Part shown: in pieces, positions 52,161 to 60,472 of the stretch
Layout of the letters: each line of letters opens with the position of its first letter
How positions within the stretch are numbered: the stretch's first letter is position 1
From: Actinomycetospora corticicola
GTDB lineage: Bacteria > Actinomycetota > Actinomycetes > Mycobacteriales > Pseudonocardiaceae
Length of the DNA: 64,000 nucleotides
Reading direction: 5' to 3'
Assembly: GCF_013409505.1 (NCBI RefSeq)
Contig: NZ_JACCBN010000001.1
Location: 2,542,001 to 2,606,000, forward strand
Notes under the pieces: generated by a model
The model's input: the letters and a program-made list of their open reading frames with translations, nothing else
Database searches by the model: none
What the model was told of the DNA's origin: nothing
Program-made: the position numbers and the translations under genes

Positions 52161-52949
52161 TCAGCGGGCCGGCGTCGGCAGCACCACCCGCAGCAGTCCG
52201 GCCGCGCGGGCCCCGGCCCGGACCACCTCCACCGCTCCCCCGGCCCCGGTGCGCTCCCCCTCGGCGTGCGCGAGCGCGTCGAGGGCCGGGCCCGCGGCGT
52301 CGGCCGATCCGAACTGGAACGGGACCTGCGTGAGGTAGCAGGCCACGGCCGCGGTCTTGCGCCCGAGCTCCGCCGCGACGTCCACGGCGACCTCCGCCCC
52401 GTCGACGTGCGCCATCGCCGGCGCGTCCGGCCGGCGCACCACGTAGGGCGTGTCCCGCCACCAGGCACACCGGTCGGGGTCCACGAGCGCCGCCACCACC
52501 GCCGAGACCCACTGGTGGTCGACGTGGTCGCCGAGCGCCTGCGGGGCGAGCACCAGGTCCGCGCCCGCCAGCACCGGCGTCAGCGCCTCGACGAGCGGCC
52601 GGCCCACGACGTCCCCGCCCCGGCGTCCGGCGAAGAGCGCCGCGGCGTCGTCGTAGCCCCGGTGCGGCGCCTCCAGCAGGCCCAGGTGCCGCGGCGAGGC
52701 ACCCAGGACGCCGAGGGCCCCGCGGTCCTCGGCCCGCCGCAGCGCCATGTAGTCGACGTCCGCGGCCAGCCCCTTGTCGAGCTGGGTGGACAGGGCGAAC
52801 GGGGTCGCGACCGCCGGGTCGACCGAGCCGGTGAAGCAGGTGACCACGGTGACCTCGGAGACGTCGGGCGCCTCCGCCAGCCGCGCGAGGGTGCCGCCGA
52901 CGGAGAACACGGCGTCGTCGAGGTGCGGGCTGACCGCCACGGCCCTCAC
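52161..52949 (-). CDS. PIG-L-family deacetylase
   Basis: A 262-residue zinc-dependent N-deacetylase of the family that includes MshB and BshB. The metal motif is SPHLDDAVFSVGG (HxDD, at about residues 7-19) and the second ligand motif is GDHVDHQWV. ALRRAEDRGALGVLG is the usual following helix. It is the last of nine coupled minus-strand genes; GTG 52949 overlaps the glycosyltransferase stop (GTGA). By analogy it would remove an acetyl group from an N-acetylamino sugar attached by the glycosyltransferase. The substrate is unknown. Confidence 0.9.
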   Translation of the reverse strand: MRAVAVSPHLDDAVFSVGGTLARLAEAPDVSEVTVVTCFTGSVDPAVATPFALSTQLDKGLAADVDYMALRRAEDRGALGVLGASPRHLGLLEAPHRGYDDAAALFAGRRGGDVVGRPLVEALTPVLAGADLVLAPQALGDHVDHQWVSAVVAALVDPDRCAWWRDTPYVVRRPDAPAMAHVDGAEVAVDVAAELGRKTAAVACYLTQVPFQFGSADAAGPALDALAHAEGERTGAGGAVEVVRAGARAAGLLRVVLPTPAR

Positions 52950-54190
52950 AGCAGGTGGGGCGCCGCGCGGAACCGGCAGGACGGGTCCACGGGCGGGTCG
53001 GGGATCGCGGGGACCGGCACGTCGCGGACGACGTCGTAGACGTCGGTGACCCGGTCGGCGATGACCGGCCACGACCACACGGCGCGGACCTCCTCGAGCG
53101 CGCGGCCGGCCATGCCGACCCGCAGCACCCCGTCGTCGAGAACGCGTGCGATGCCGGCGGCGAGGGCGGCCGGGTCCTTGGCCGGCACGAGCACGCCGTT
53201 GTCGTCCGGGCGCACGCAGTCGCGCACCCCGACGACGTCGGTGGTCACCACCGGCAGCCCGGAGGCCATCGCCTCGAGGATCGTGTTGGAGAAGCCCTCG
53301 GCGTAGGTGGGGCTGACGAAGACGTCGCCGCGCCCGTACACCTCGTGGGCCCGCTCGTAGGGCGTGTAGCCGAGCTGGTCGACGTGCTCGTCGAGCCCGA
53401 GCTCGGTCACGCGCTCGGCGACGAGGGCGGTGTCCGGCCCGATCCCGGACACGACGAGCCGGACCTCCCGCCCGCCGTCGAGCAGCCAGCGGTGGGCCTC
53501 GAGCAGGTCGAGCACGCCCTTCCGGGCGTCGACGCGACCGTGGTAGAGCAGCGTCGGGGGTTCGCGGAGCGCCCCCGGCTCGTGGGCGGGGGTGAACCGT
53601 TCGGTGTCGGTGGCGCCGGAGACGATCGTCCAGCGGGCCGGGTCCACCTCGTGGCGGGCCGACACCTCGGCCGCGAACGACGGCGAGCCGATCACGAGCG
53701 CGGGCGCATGTGTGAACACGGCGCGGACCAGCTCGCGGTGGGTGTCGCAGCAGGTCCCCACCCAGTGCCCGTCGCCGCCCTGCACGCTCACGACGGCGGG
53801 CAGCCCGAGGTCGTGCGCGGCGCGCAGCACCGCCAGCCCGTTGGGGTAGGCGTACTGGGCGTGCAGCACGTCGAAGGGCCGCTCGGCGTGCAGGCGCGCG
53901 ACCGTGGCGCGCATGGTCTCGACGTCGGCCTCGAAGTCGGCGGGACGACCTGCGGCGACCTCCTGCTCGCCGTGCGCCTCCAGGGCGACCACCTCGACGC
54001 CGTCGGGCACGCGCTCGGGCGGGGGCGGCCCGCCGCCGTACACCGCGCGCCCGGCCGGGTCGCCCCGGTACTGGGAGACCATCGTGACGTCGTGGCCGGC
54101 GCGTACCAGGTGGCGCAGCAGGTTCTCGGCGTAGGCGCTCATGCCCGACACGGCGGGCCAGTAGCGGCGGGAGACGAAACAGATCCTCAC
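52946..54190 (-). CDS. GT4-family glycosyltransferase
   Basis: A 414-residue retaining glycosyltransferase of GT-B fold. N-terminal acceptor lobe: CFVSRRYWPAVSGMSAYAEN and LLRHLVRAGHDVTMVS. C-terminal nucleotide-sugar lobe: TLLYHGRVDARKGVLDLLEA, GYTPYERAHEVYGRGDVFV and the E-x7-E motif in YAEGFSNTILEAMASGLPVV. MshA and BshA of thiol biosynthesis belong to the same family. GTG 54190 overlaps the isomerase stop and its own stop overlaps the deacetylase start. In context it probably links an amino sugar to an inositol-like or modified acceptor. Confidence 0.93.
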   Translation of the reverse strand: MRICFVSRRYWPAVSGMSAYAENLLRHLVRAGHDVTMVSQYRGDPAGRAVYGGGPPPPERVPDGVEVVALEAHGEQEVAAGRPADFEADVETMRATVARLHAERPFDVLHAQYAYPNGLAVLRAAHDLGLPAVVSVQGGDGHWVGTCCDTHRELVRAVFTHAPALVIGSPSFAAEVSARHEVDPARWTIVSGATDTERFTPAHEPGALREPPTLLYHGRVDARKGVLDLLEAHRWLLDGGREVRLVVSGIGPDTALVAERVTELGLDEHVDQLGYTPYERAHEVYGRGDVFVSPTYAEGFSNTILEAMASGLPVVTTDVVGVRDCVRPDDNGVLVPAKDPAALAAGIARVLDDGVLRVGMAGRALEEVRAVWSWPVIADRVTDVYDVVRDVPVPAIPDPPVDPSCRFRAAPHLL

Positions 54191-55053
54191 GGGGCCTCCA
54201 GGGCGCGCAGCGTCGCGATGGCCTCCGGCACGAGCCGGTCGGCGCGGTGGGAGTCGCGGGAGAGCTCGAGGCTGACCAGCCCGCGGTGGTCGACCGCGCG
54301 CAGCGCCGACACGACCGCGCCGAGGTCCATGTCGCCCTCGCCGGGCGCCCGGTGGTCGTGCACCCCGCGCGGCATGTCCTCGACCGCGACCGCGCCGAGC
54401 TGGGGCGCGAACGCCCGGACGGCGTCGGCGGGTGCCCAGCGGCCCGAGACGATGCAGTGGCCGGTGTCGAGCGCCAGCGCGACGTCCGGGATCTCGGCCT
54501 GCAGCGCCGACCAGTCGTCGAGGTCGTCCACGAGCATGCCGGGCTCCGGCTCCACCGCCACGGTGACGCCCCGACCCCGCGCGTACTCGGTGACGGCGGC
54601 GACCCCGAACAGGAGCTGCCGCCACGCCTCGTCGCGGTCGAGGCCGGGCGCGAGGACGCCGGCCCAGAACGACACGGCCTCGCTCCCGAGGTCGGCGGCC
54701 ACGTCGACGCACAGCCGCAGGAACGCCACCCGTCGCGCCCGGTCGGCGGCGTCCGCGCTGACCAGCGTCGGGTGGTGCTTGCGACGTGGGTCGAGCAGGA
54801 ACCGGGCGCCGGTCTCGACGACACTGCCCAGCCCGAGTCCGCGGAGCCGGTCGGCGAGGGCCGCGGTGCGGCGCGCCAGCTCGGGCGCGAACGGGTCGTG
54901 GTGGGCGACGTCCAGGGTCAGCGCGACCCCGGCGTACCCGTGGTCGGCGAGCAGCTCGAGGGCGTCGTCGAGCCGGTGGGAGGACAGGCCGTTGGTGTTG
55001 TAGGCCCAGCGCAGGCCGCCTCGATGGTCCGGCTCCGCTTCGCTGCGTGTCAC
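54187..55053 (-). CDS. Sugar-phosphate isomerase/epimerase-like TIM-barrel protein
   Basis: A 288-residue protein of the xylose-isomerase-like TIM-barrel family, which includes IolE, IolI and EboE. Metal-binding candidates are visible in VAVEPEPGMLV, ALALDTGHCIVSG, VAVEDMPRG with HDHRAPGEGDMD, and VSLELSRDSHRAD. The first strand is RWAYNTNGLSSHRLDDALEL. The reaction is unknown: isomerisation, epimerisation or dehydration of a sugar or cyclitol would all fit. GTG 55053 overlaps the YcaO stop and its stop overlaps the glycosyltransferase start, both as GTGA. Confidence 0.88.
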   Translation of the reverse strand: MTRSEAEPDHRGGLRWAYNTNGLSSHRLDDALELLADHGYAGVALTLDVAHHDPFAPELARRTAALADRLRGLGLGSVVETGARFLLDPRRKHHPTLVSADAADRARRVAFLRLCVDVAADLGSEAVSFWAGVLAPGLDRDEAWRQLLFGVAAVTEYARGRGVTVAVEPEPGMLVDDLDDWSALQAEIPDVALALDTGHCIVSGRWAPADAVRAFAPQLGAVAVEDMPRGVHDHRAPGEGDMDLGAVVSALRAVDHRGLVSLELSRDSHRADRLVPEAIATLRALEAP

Positions 55054-56606
55054 GCGAACGTCACGTCCTCTCCCGCGGCGACGCGCCCGACGGCGTGCCG
55101 GGTCGGCTCGCGGTAGAGGGGGTAGAGGTCGCCGACGACCCGGTCGACGCGGTCGCGGTCGAGCCACGCGCGGTCGCTGCCGCGCTCGTCGCCGAGCCGC
55201 GCCGCCTCGTCGTCGGGAAGGAGCACCGGCAGCGCCCCGGCGTGCGGAGGGTCGCCGAGCCCGACGAGGCCGAAGGCCGGGTCGTGGGCGTCGGCCGCCC
55301 GGTCCAGCAGGCGGTCCACCCCGCGACGCCCGATGCGCCCGTAGGACATCGTCTCGACCTCGAGACCGGGCACGATCACCTTGACCGCACAGGCGCGGTC
55401 CACCCCGGTCGAGCTCCGCTCCGCTGCGTCTCCCCCGGTGTCCGCCAGGACCGCGAGCACGTCGAAGTCCGCCAGCCGACCCATGAGGTCGTCGAGCAGC
55501 GCGACCGGCCCGCCGACCGCGGTGGTGGGCAGCTCGTCGAACCGCACCCGCGTGTGCTCCGCGAGGACGGGCTCGAGCAGATCGCGCAGCTCGTCGGCGC
55601 CGCGGGCGGTCCAGTCCTGCATCGCCCGGAACGCCCGGGCCTCCTGCGGCGGCAGCGGCGTGGCGAGTTCGCGGTCCCAGTAGGAGTCGGGCGCGAACGG
55701 GCGGACTCCTGCGAGGTCGGCGTGGGCGAAGGTCTTGCGCACCCGCGCGGAGCAGAACTCGAGCAGCGCCTTCTGCAGGGCCACCTCCCGGTCGGGGTGG
55801 GCGGCCTCGCCGCACGCCGTCAGGGCGATCGGGTGCGGCGGCTCCCCGGCGACGTCGTGGCCGACCACGTGCAGGTCGGTGACGCCGAACGCGGTCGACG
55901 CGAGCTTCGGCACCACCCGGATCCCCACGTGGCGCAGGTGCGCGAGCAGCTCCCGGGTGTCGGGGTCGCGGACCAGCTCGTCGTCGGGCCCCGTGTCGAG
56001 GACGACGCCGCGGTCCAGGGCCCGGAAGGCGGTGCTGTTCCCGTCGCGCTGGAGCAGCTCCCCGAGGGCGTGCGCCAGGGCCCGCTCGACGGTGTCCCCG
56101 GCGCCGCAGCCGTTGGTGATGACGGTGGTGAGCCGCTCCGCCGGGTCCTGCCAGGGCAGGTCCACCGGGTAGGCGGCGGCGAACTCGGCCGGGACCAGCA
56201 CCGTCTCCCCGGTGCGGACGCGGACCGCGGGCAGCCACCAGCGCCCGGCGTCGGGGTCGTAGGCGGAGCCGGCGGGCAGCGTCAGGCGCAGCGGGTCCAC
56301 CACCGCGTCCGGCCCGAGGCGGGCCCGCAGCGCGGAGTAGGAGTCGCGGGTGCGCTCCAGGCCCCGCAGGTGCACCGAGAGCAGCATCTCCTCGGCCAGC
56401 TCGGCGCGGGCCGCGACCCGGGCGCGCCCGACGGCGAGCCCGTAACCGAACGACCCGGAGCGCGGCCAGACCCCGGTCGGGTCGGCGAAGTCGGCGGCGA
56501 CCACGTGGACGCCGGTGCGGTCGAGGCCGCGCAGCTCGATCTCGTCGGTCTCCCCCGTGGGGAGCGCGTCGGTGTAGGCCCGCGCCACGTCGTCCAGGAC
56601 CGTCAC
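55050..56606 (-). CDS. YcaO-family ATP-dependent enzyme
   Basis: A 518-residue YcaO protein. These enzymes phosphorylate an amide oxygen with ATP and let a nucleophile (Cys/Ser side chain, sulfide, amine) attack. ATP-site patterns are ARVAARAELAEEML (ExxE), NGCGAGDTVERALAHALGEL with LQRD, and ALQKALLEFCSARVR. The strand VKVIVPGLEVETMSYGRIG near residue 440 is typical. No proline-rich C-terminus of azoline cyclodehydratases is present, and no precursor peptide, E1-like or TfuA partner is nearby. It sits in the sugar/cyclitol operon, so a small-molecule amide may be the substrate. GTG 56606. Confidence 0.85.
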   Translation of the reverse strand: MTVLDDVARAYTDALPTGETDEIELRGLDRTGVHVVAADFADPTGVWPRSGSFGYGLAVGRARVAARAELAEEMLLSVHLRGLERTRDSYSALRARLGPDAVVDPLRLTLPAGSAYDPDAGRWWLPAVRVRTGETVLVPAEFAAAYPVDLPWQDPAERLTTVITNGCGAGDTVERALAHALGELLQRDGNSTAFRALDRGVVLDTGPDDELVRDPDTRELLAHLRHVGIRVVPKLASTAFGVTDLHVVGHDVAGEPPHPIALTACGEAAHPDREVALQKALLEFCSARVRKTFAHADLAGVRPFAPDSYWDRELATPLPPQEARAFRAMQDWTARGADELRDLLEPVLAEHTRVRFDELPTTAVGGPVALLDDLMGRLADFDVLAVLADTGGDAAERSSTGVDRACAVKVIVPGLEVETMSYGRIGRRGVDRLLDRAADAHDPAFGLVGLGDPPHAGALPVLLPDDEAARLGDERGSDRAWLDRDRVDRVVGDLYPLYREPTRHAVGRVAAGEDVTFA

Positions 56607-57433
56607 GCGAGCTCCTCCAGCGGGATCGGCCCGGCCACCGGCTGCGCGGAGAGCAGCCGGTCGTAGAGCGCGAGGACGTGGGCGGTGGTGACGCCCTCGA
56701 CGAACTCGAACGGGGTGGCCACGGCGTCGAAGTCCAGCTCGCCGATGACCTTGTACGCGTCCCGGATCTCCTGGTGGGAGAGCGGGATCTGGGCGTGGAA
56801 GGCCTTGTGCGCCGACAGCCCGGTGGCCCGGCCGTCGGCGTCCAGCGACGCCTTGAGCATGTCCCCGCAGAACAACACCCGGCGCCGCTCGTCGTGCAGC
56901 ACCATGTGGCCGTCGAAGTGCCCGCCGGTGCGGTGGGCGACGAGGCCGGGGGCGAACTCGTGGCGGTCGTCGAGCGGCCACGTGACGCGGAACGCCTTGG
57001 TCCACTCGAGGTCGCGGACCCCGATCGCCATGACCGGCGGGTCGAGCGCGTCCTGCAGCTGGAACAGCGCGCCGTACCCGTGCACGTGGCTCGCCGCGAG
57101 CGCCGCCAGGCCGCCGCGACGACGGATCTCGGCGAGCCCGTCGTCGGGATAGAAGCCGGCGCCCTCCCAGCCGATCAGGCCGGCGTCCGTCTCGATCACC
57201 CATCCGCAGGTGCCGAGCCCGACCTGCGGCTCGCACCAGAACCCGGTGATGCCCGGGCGCACCTCGGCCCACCGGGCCGCGCGGCCCCGGGCGATCTCGT
57301 CGAGCGGCCGGAAGTCCCAGCCGTCGTCGGGCAGGGCGTTGCGGACGTCGGTGCAGACCGGGCACGACGGCGGGGTGGCGAACCAGCGCTGCCAGTGGCC
57401 GCAGTTGGTACAGGTCCAGGGGCTCAGGGGCAC
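56603..57433 (-). CDS. Metallo-beta-lactamase-fold protein with N-terminal zinc ribbon and altered active site
   Basis: A 276-residue protein. Residues 8-27 form a rubredoxin/zinc-ribbon unit (CTNC and CPVC). The rest is an MBL fold: TCGWVIETDAGLIGWEGAGF, a metal motif reading SHVHGYGALFQ where THxHxDH is expected, GGHFDGHMVLHD for the later His, and VLFCGDMLKAS for the Asp. The third and fourth residues of HxHxDH are Tyr and Gly, so at most one complete metal site remains. GTG 57433 overlaps the oxidoreductase stop by 10 nt. Its role, perhaps hydrolysis or redox/metal handling in the pathway, is unknown. Confidence 0.82.
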   Translation of the reverse strand: MPLSPWTCTNCGHWQRWFATPPSCPVCTDVRNALPDDGWDFRPLDEIARGRAARWAEVRPGITGFWCEPQVGLGTCGWVIETDAGLIGWEGAGFYPDDGLAEIRRRGGLAALAASHVHGYGALFQLQDALDPPVMAIGVRDLEWTKAFRVTWPLDDRHEFAPGLVAHRTGGHFDGHMVLHDERRRVLFCGDMLKASLDADGRATGLSAHKAFHAQIPLSHQEIRDAYKVIGELDFDAVATPFEFVEGVTTAHVLALYDRLLSAQPVAGPIPLEELA

Positions 57434-58443
57434 GGTGCCTCCAGTGCGGTGCCGGGGGTGAGGGCGTCCAGGAGCAGTTCGTGGAGCGCGAGGTCGCGCG
57501 CGAGCGGATAGGGCCAGGGCCGCTCACCACGCACGGCGGCGCCGAACGCGACGATCTGCCGCTCGAAGGGCCCTCCCGCGTCGAAGGCGACCGCCTCGGC
57601 CGCCCCGGTGGTCGCGTCGAGGAACGTGAGCGTCCCGCCCGCGACCTGCCCGAGGGTGTTCTCCGCGACGAGCTGCCCGCGGGTGCCGACGAGCTCGAGC
57701 CGGCGGCGGGGCAGGGCGTCGGGCAGGGCGAAGCTGACGTGCGCGTCGAACAACGTGCCCGACGCGGTGGCCCCGACGAGCACGGCGCCGTCGTCGGCCG
57801 CGGGGTCGGCGTAGGGGTGGACCCGGCGGCGGGTGACGGCGGTGAGCGTGACGACGTCCTCCCCGAGCAGCGTGCCGGCGAGGTCCAGCCCGTGCGGGGC
57901 CAGGTCGATCGCCGCACCGCCCCCGGCGAGAGCCGTGTCCACCCGCCAGTTCGCGTCGTCCCGCGCGTGCGGGGGCGTCCACGCGGGCGGCAGCCAGCAG
58001 CCGTAGACGATCCGCACGGCGGTGACCGTGCCGAGGCGGCCCTCCGCCACGAGGTCCGCGATCGTCCGGTGCGCCGGGTGGAAACGCTGGTCGAACGCGG
58101 TGGCCACGAGTCCGTCGCCCGCGGCCTCGACCATCACGCGCGCGTCGGCGACGGTGTGCGCCATCGGCTTCTCGCACAGCACCGGCACGCCCGCCGCGGC
58201 GACCGCGCGGACCACGGGCAGGTGCGCGTGGTTCGGGGTCGCCACGTAGACCGCGTCCGGGCCCTTGCCGAGCAGCACGTCGAGGTCGTCGGTGGCCGCG
58301 ACCCCGTCGGGCAGGCCGCCGAGCGCGGCCGGGTCCCGGTCGCAGACCGCCACGAGGTGGGCGTCGGGGTCGGCAGCGATGGCGGGGAGCACGTGGTCGC
58401 GGGCCACCCAGCCCAGCCCGACCACGCCCCACCCGGTGCTCAC
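57424..58443 (-). CDS. Gfo/Idh/MocA-family oxidoreductase
   Basis: A 339-residue NAD(P)-dependent dehydrogenase of the family that oxidises sugars and inositols. The Rossmann motif is WGVVGLGWVARDHVLPAI, the EKP motif VLCEKPMAHT, and the catalytic region AAIDLAPHGLDLAGTLLGED. The C-terminal beta-sheet domain contains RRRLELVGTRGQLVAENTLG. With an inositol-phosphate synthase at the head of the operon, oxidation of an inositol hydroxyl is a natural guess. GTG 58443 overlaps the methyltransferase stop (GTGA). Confidence 0.92.
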   Translation of the reverse strand: MSTGWGVVGLGWVARDHVLPAIAADPDAHLVAVCDRDPAALGGLPDGVAATDDLDVLLGKGPDAVYVATPNHAHLPVVRAVAAAGVPVLCEKPMAHTVADARVMVEAAGDGLVATAFDQRFHPAHRTIADLVAEGRLGTVTAVRIVYGCWLPPAWTPPHARDDANWRVDTALAGGGAAIDLAPHGLDLAGTLLGEDVVTLTAVTRRRVHPYADPAADDGAVLVGATASGTLFDAHVSFALPDALPRRRLELVGTRGQLVAENTLGQVAGGTLTFLDATTGAAEAVAFDAGGPFERQIVAFGAAVRGERPWPYPLARDLALHELLLDALTPGTALEAPCP

Positions 58444-59576
58444 CAGCGCCCCGGCAGGTCGACCAGCACCCGGCGGCGCACGGCCTCGTCGTGCTCGATG
58501 TGCGCGGGCAATCGCTCCGGCAGGTAGGTCGCGGCGCGCCCGCCGTACTCGTCGCCCCAGCGCGGGTTCGGCCACTCCCGCACCCCGTCGCGGTAGAGCG
58601 GGTTGGGGTGCAGCCGCGCGCCCGGCGCGGGGCGCAGCAGGCTCTCCCGCGGGGGCGCGCCGGCCCGGTCGAGCGCGAGCGCCACGGCCTCGGTCGCGTC
58701 GAGGTCCGTCCCGACGGCGGGTCGCGCGGGTCGGGGTGCCAGCGCGGCGGCCGTCAGCTCCTCCTCGGTGTACGTCGCGGCGCCCGGGAGCATCGCCGCC
58801 CACTCCGCGGGACGGCGTGGGTGCCCGGCGGCCCCGAGCGGGTGCCCGGCGTTGTGGCAGTGCGCCGCCAGCACGGCGCCGCCCGGTCCGGCGAGCTCGG
58901 CGGCCCGCTGCAGCACGTCGGCGGGGTCCGGCAGGAAGTACAGGGTGTCGTGACAGGAGACCCAGGCGTCACCGTCGGCCTCCAGGGGCCACGGCGAGCG
59001 GAGGTCCGCGCAGACGAGGCGCACGTCCGCGTCGGTCGGGAGCACGAACCGGCGGGCCAGCCAGAGCTTGGCGAACACGATGTCGATCCCGGTCGCCCCG
59101 GCGCACTCCCCCGGCTCCGCGACGAGGCGGCGCAGCAGGTGCCCGGCCCCGCACGCGAGGTCGACCACCGGCCGGCCCGCGGGCGGGTGGGTGGCCACGA
59201 GGGCGGTGACCGCGAGCCCGGACGGGTCGTGGTCGCGGTGCAGGAAGTAGTCGCCGACCCGCCCCAGTCCGAGGGCGGCGGCCGCGTCCCGCAGCGTCGT
59301 CGCCGGGTCGGCGGCGGACTCGTACACCGCGGCGAGCCGCTCCGGGGGCGGGGGCGCCTCGTCCCACCAGTCGTCGCTGTCGGCGAGCAGCACCGCCGCG
59401 GCGTCGGCGACGCGCCCGTCGTCGAGCGCGGCGAGGACGCGTTCCACCACGGTCGCGCGGCCGGTGCGCAGGAACGGGATGCCGTCGAGCACGGGCCAGC
59501 GCCGCGCGCCGTCGGTGAGCGAGTGCAGCGTGTCCGGCGTGAGCGGCCGCCGGGAGACCGGGTCGCGGAGCGTCAC
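58440..59576 (-). CDS. Trm112-like domain fused to a SAM methyltransferase
   Basis: A 378-residue protein. The first about 40 residues (DPVSRRPLTPDTLHSLTDGA and RRWPVLDGIPFL) look like the small Trm112/UPF0434 domain, but the zinc cysteines are missing. After a helical linker, the class I methyltransferase core shows VVDLACGAGHLLRRLVAEPG, GIDIVFAKLWLARRF and DAWVSCHDTLYFLPDPADVL. The C-terminal stretch is Pro/Arg-rich. It probably methylates an intermediate of this pathway; the target atom is unknown. GTG 59576 overlaps the HD gene stop by 4 nt. Confidence 0.85.
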   Translation of the reverse strand: MTLRDPVSRRPLTPDTLHSLTDGARRWPVLDGIPFLRTGRATVVERVLAALDDGRVADAAAVLLADSDDWWDEAPPPPERLAAVYESAADPATTLRDAAAALGLGRVGDYFLHRDHDPSGLAVTALVATHPPAGRPVVDLACGAGHLLRRLVAEPGECAGATGIDIVFAKLWLARRFVLPTDADVRLVCADLRSPWPLEADGDAWVSCHDTLYFLPDPADVLQRAAELAGPGGAVLAAHCHNAGHPLGAAGHPRRPAEWAAMLPGAATYTEEELTAAALAPRPARPAVGTDLDATEAVALALDRAGAPPRESLLRPAPGARLHPNPLYRDGVREWPNPRWGDEYGGRAATYLPERLPAHIEHDEAVRRRVLVDLPGRW

Positions 59577-60472
59577 GGCAGCAGGCCCGCCTCGGCGAGC
59601 ACCGCGTCGTGGTAGGCCGAGACCGGGGACACGTGGACGAGCTCGAGGTCGACCAGCGCGTCCGACGCGACGAACGCCGCGGCCCGGGCGTGGTGGTGGA
59701 CCTGCAGCACCCGGTCGAGCACGTCGGCCGCGTGGAAGGCGCGCCCGAGCGGGGTGTCGGCGTCGGCGCGGGCGACGAGCAGGAGGCGGATCCGGTCCGC
59801 GAGCGCCGTGGGCAGCGTGGCGAGCTCGCGCTCGGTCAGCCGCTCGATCACCGGCTCGAGGTGGTCGCCGAGCAGGATCTCGCCGGCGAACCCGGCGTCG
59901 GGCAGGGCGACGTTGTGCAGGTGGTGGGCGAGCCCGAGGAGGAACGCCTCGCCGAGGTCGGCGCCGACGGACCCCGCGAGCAGCGCGCCGTAGACCGCCA
60001 CCGCCCAGCAGTGCTCGCCGTGGTCCTCCGGGGGTTCGACGATCAGCCGGGGCCGCCCGGGGGCGGTGGCACCCGCGCGCGGTTGATCGACCAGCGTCCC
60101 GGCGAAGGCGGGCGCCTGCGCCGGGTCACCGGTCGGGTCGGGCGCGCCCGCGAGCCGGGCCCGCAGGTCCGGGGGCAGGGCGGAGCCCACCTCGTCGATC
60201 GCGCGCGCCCGCACCTCGCGGGCGTCCGCGGCGGAGAGCCCGGCGTCCCGGAGCACCGCGCCGTCCAGCCCGGCCAGACGTGCCCCGGCCACGGCCGCGG
60301 CGCACTCGGCCTCGGCGACGGTCGTGGGGTCCTCCCCCGCGACGAGCGCCGACCAGGCCCGCAGGAAGGCGTGGTCGGCGAGGGAGCCGGGGCGGCCCGC
60401 GACGTGGACGCGCTTGAGGTCGCCGATCTCCCGGAAAGCCCCGACGAGCTGCCCGGGCCCCGCGGTGTCCAT
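59573..60472 (-). CDS. HD-domain protein
   Basis: A 299-residue, mostly helical protein. HD-type metal ligands are suggested by GEHCWAVAVYGALLAGSVG, FLLGLAHHLHNVALPDAGF, and a later AFHAADVLDRVLQVHHHA. These match HD phosphohydrolases and, loosely, myo-inositol oxygenase, which is also an HD fold. The N-terminal part (MDTAGPGQLVGAFREIGDL) is not recognised. ATG 60472 shares one base with the stop of the inositol-phosphate synthase gene, so it probably acts on that product: dephosphorylation or oxidation are both possible. Confidence 0.8.
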   Translation of the reverse strand: MDTAGPGQLVGAFREIGDLKRVHVAGRPGSLADHAFLRAWSALVAGEDPTTVAEAECAAAVAGARLAGLDGAVLRDAGLSAADAREVRARAIDEVGSALPPDLRARLAGAPDPTGDPAQAPAFAGTLVDQPRAGATAPGRPRLIVEPPEDHGEHCWAVAVYGALLAGSVGADLGEAFLLGLAHHLHNVALPDAGFAGEILLGDHLEPVIERLTERELATLPTALADRIRLLLVARADADTPLGRAFHAADVLDRVLQVHHHARAAAFVASDALVDLELVHVSPVSAYHDAVLAEAGLLP

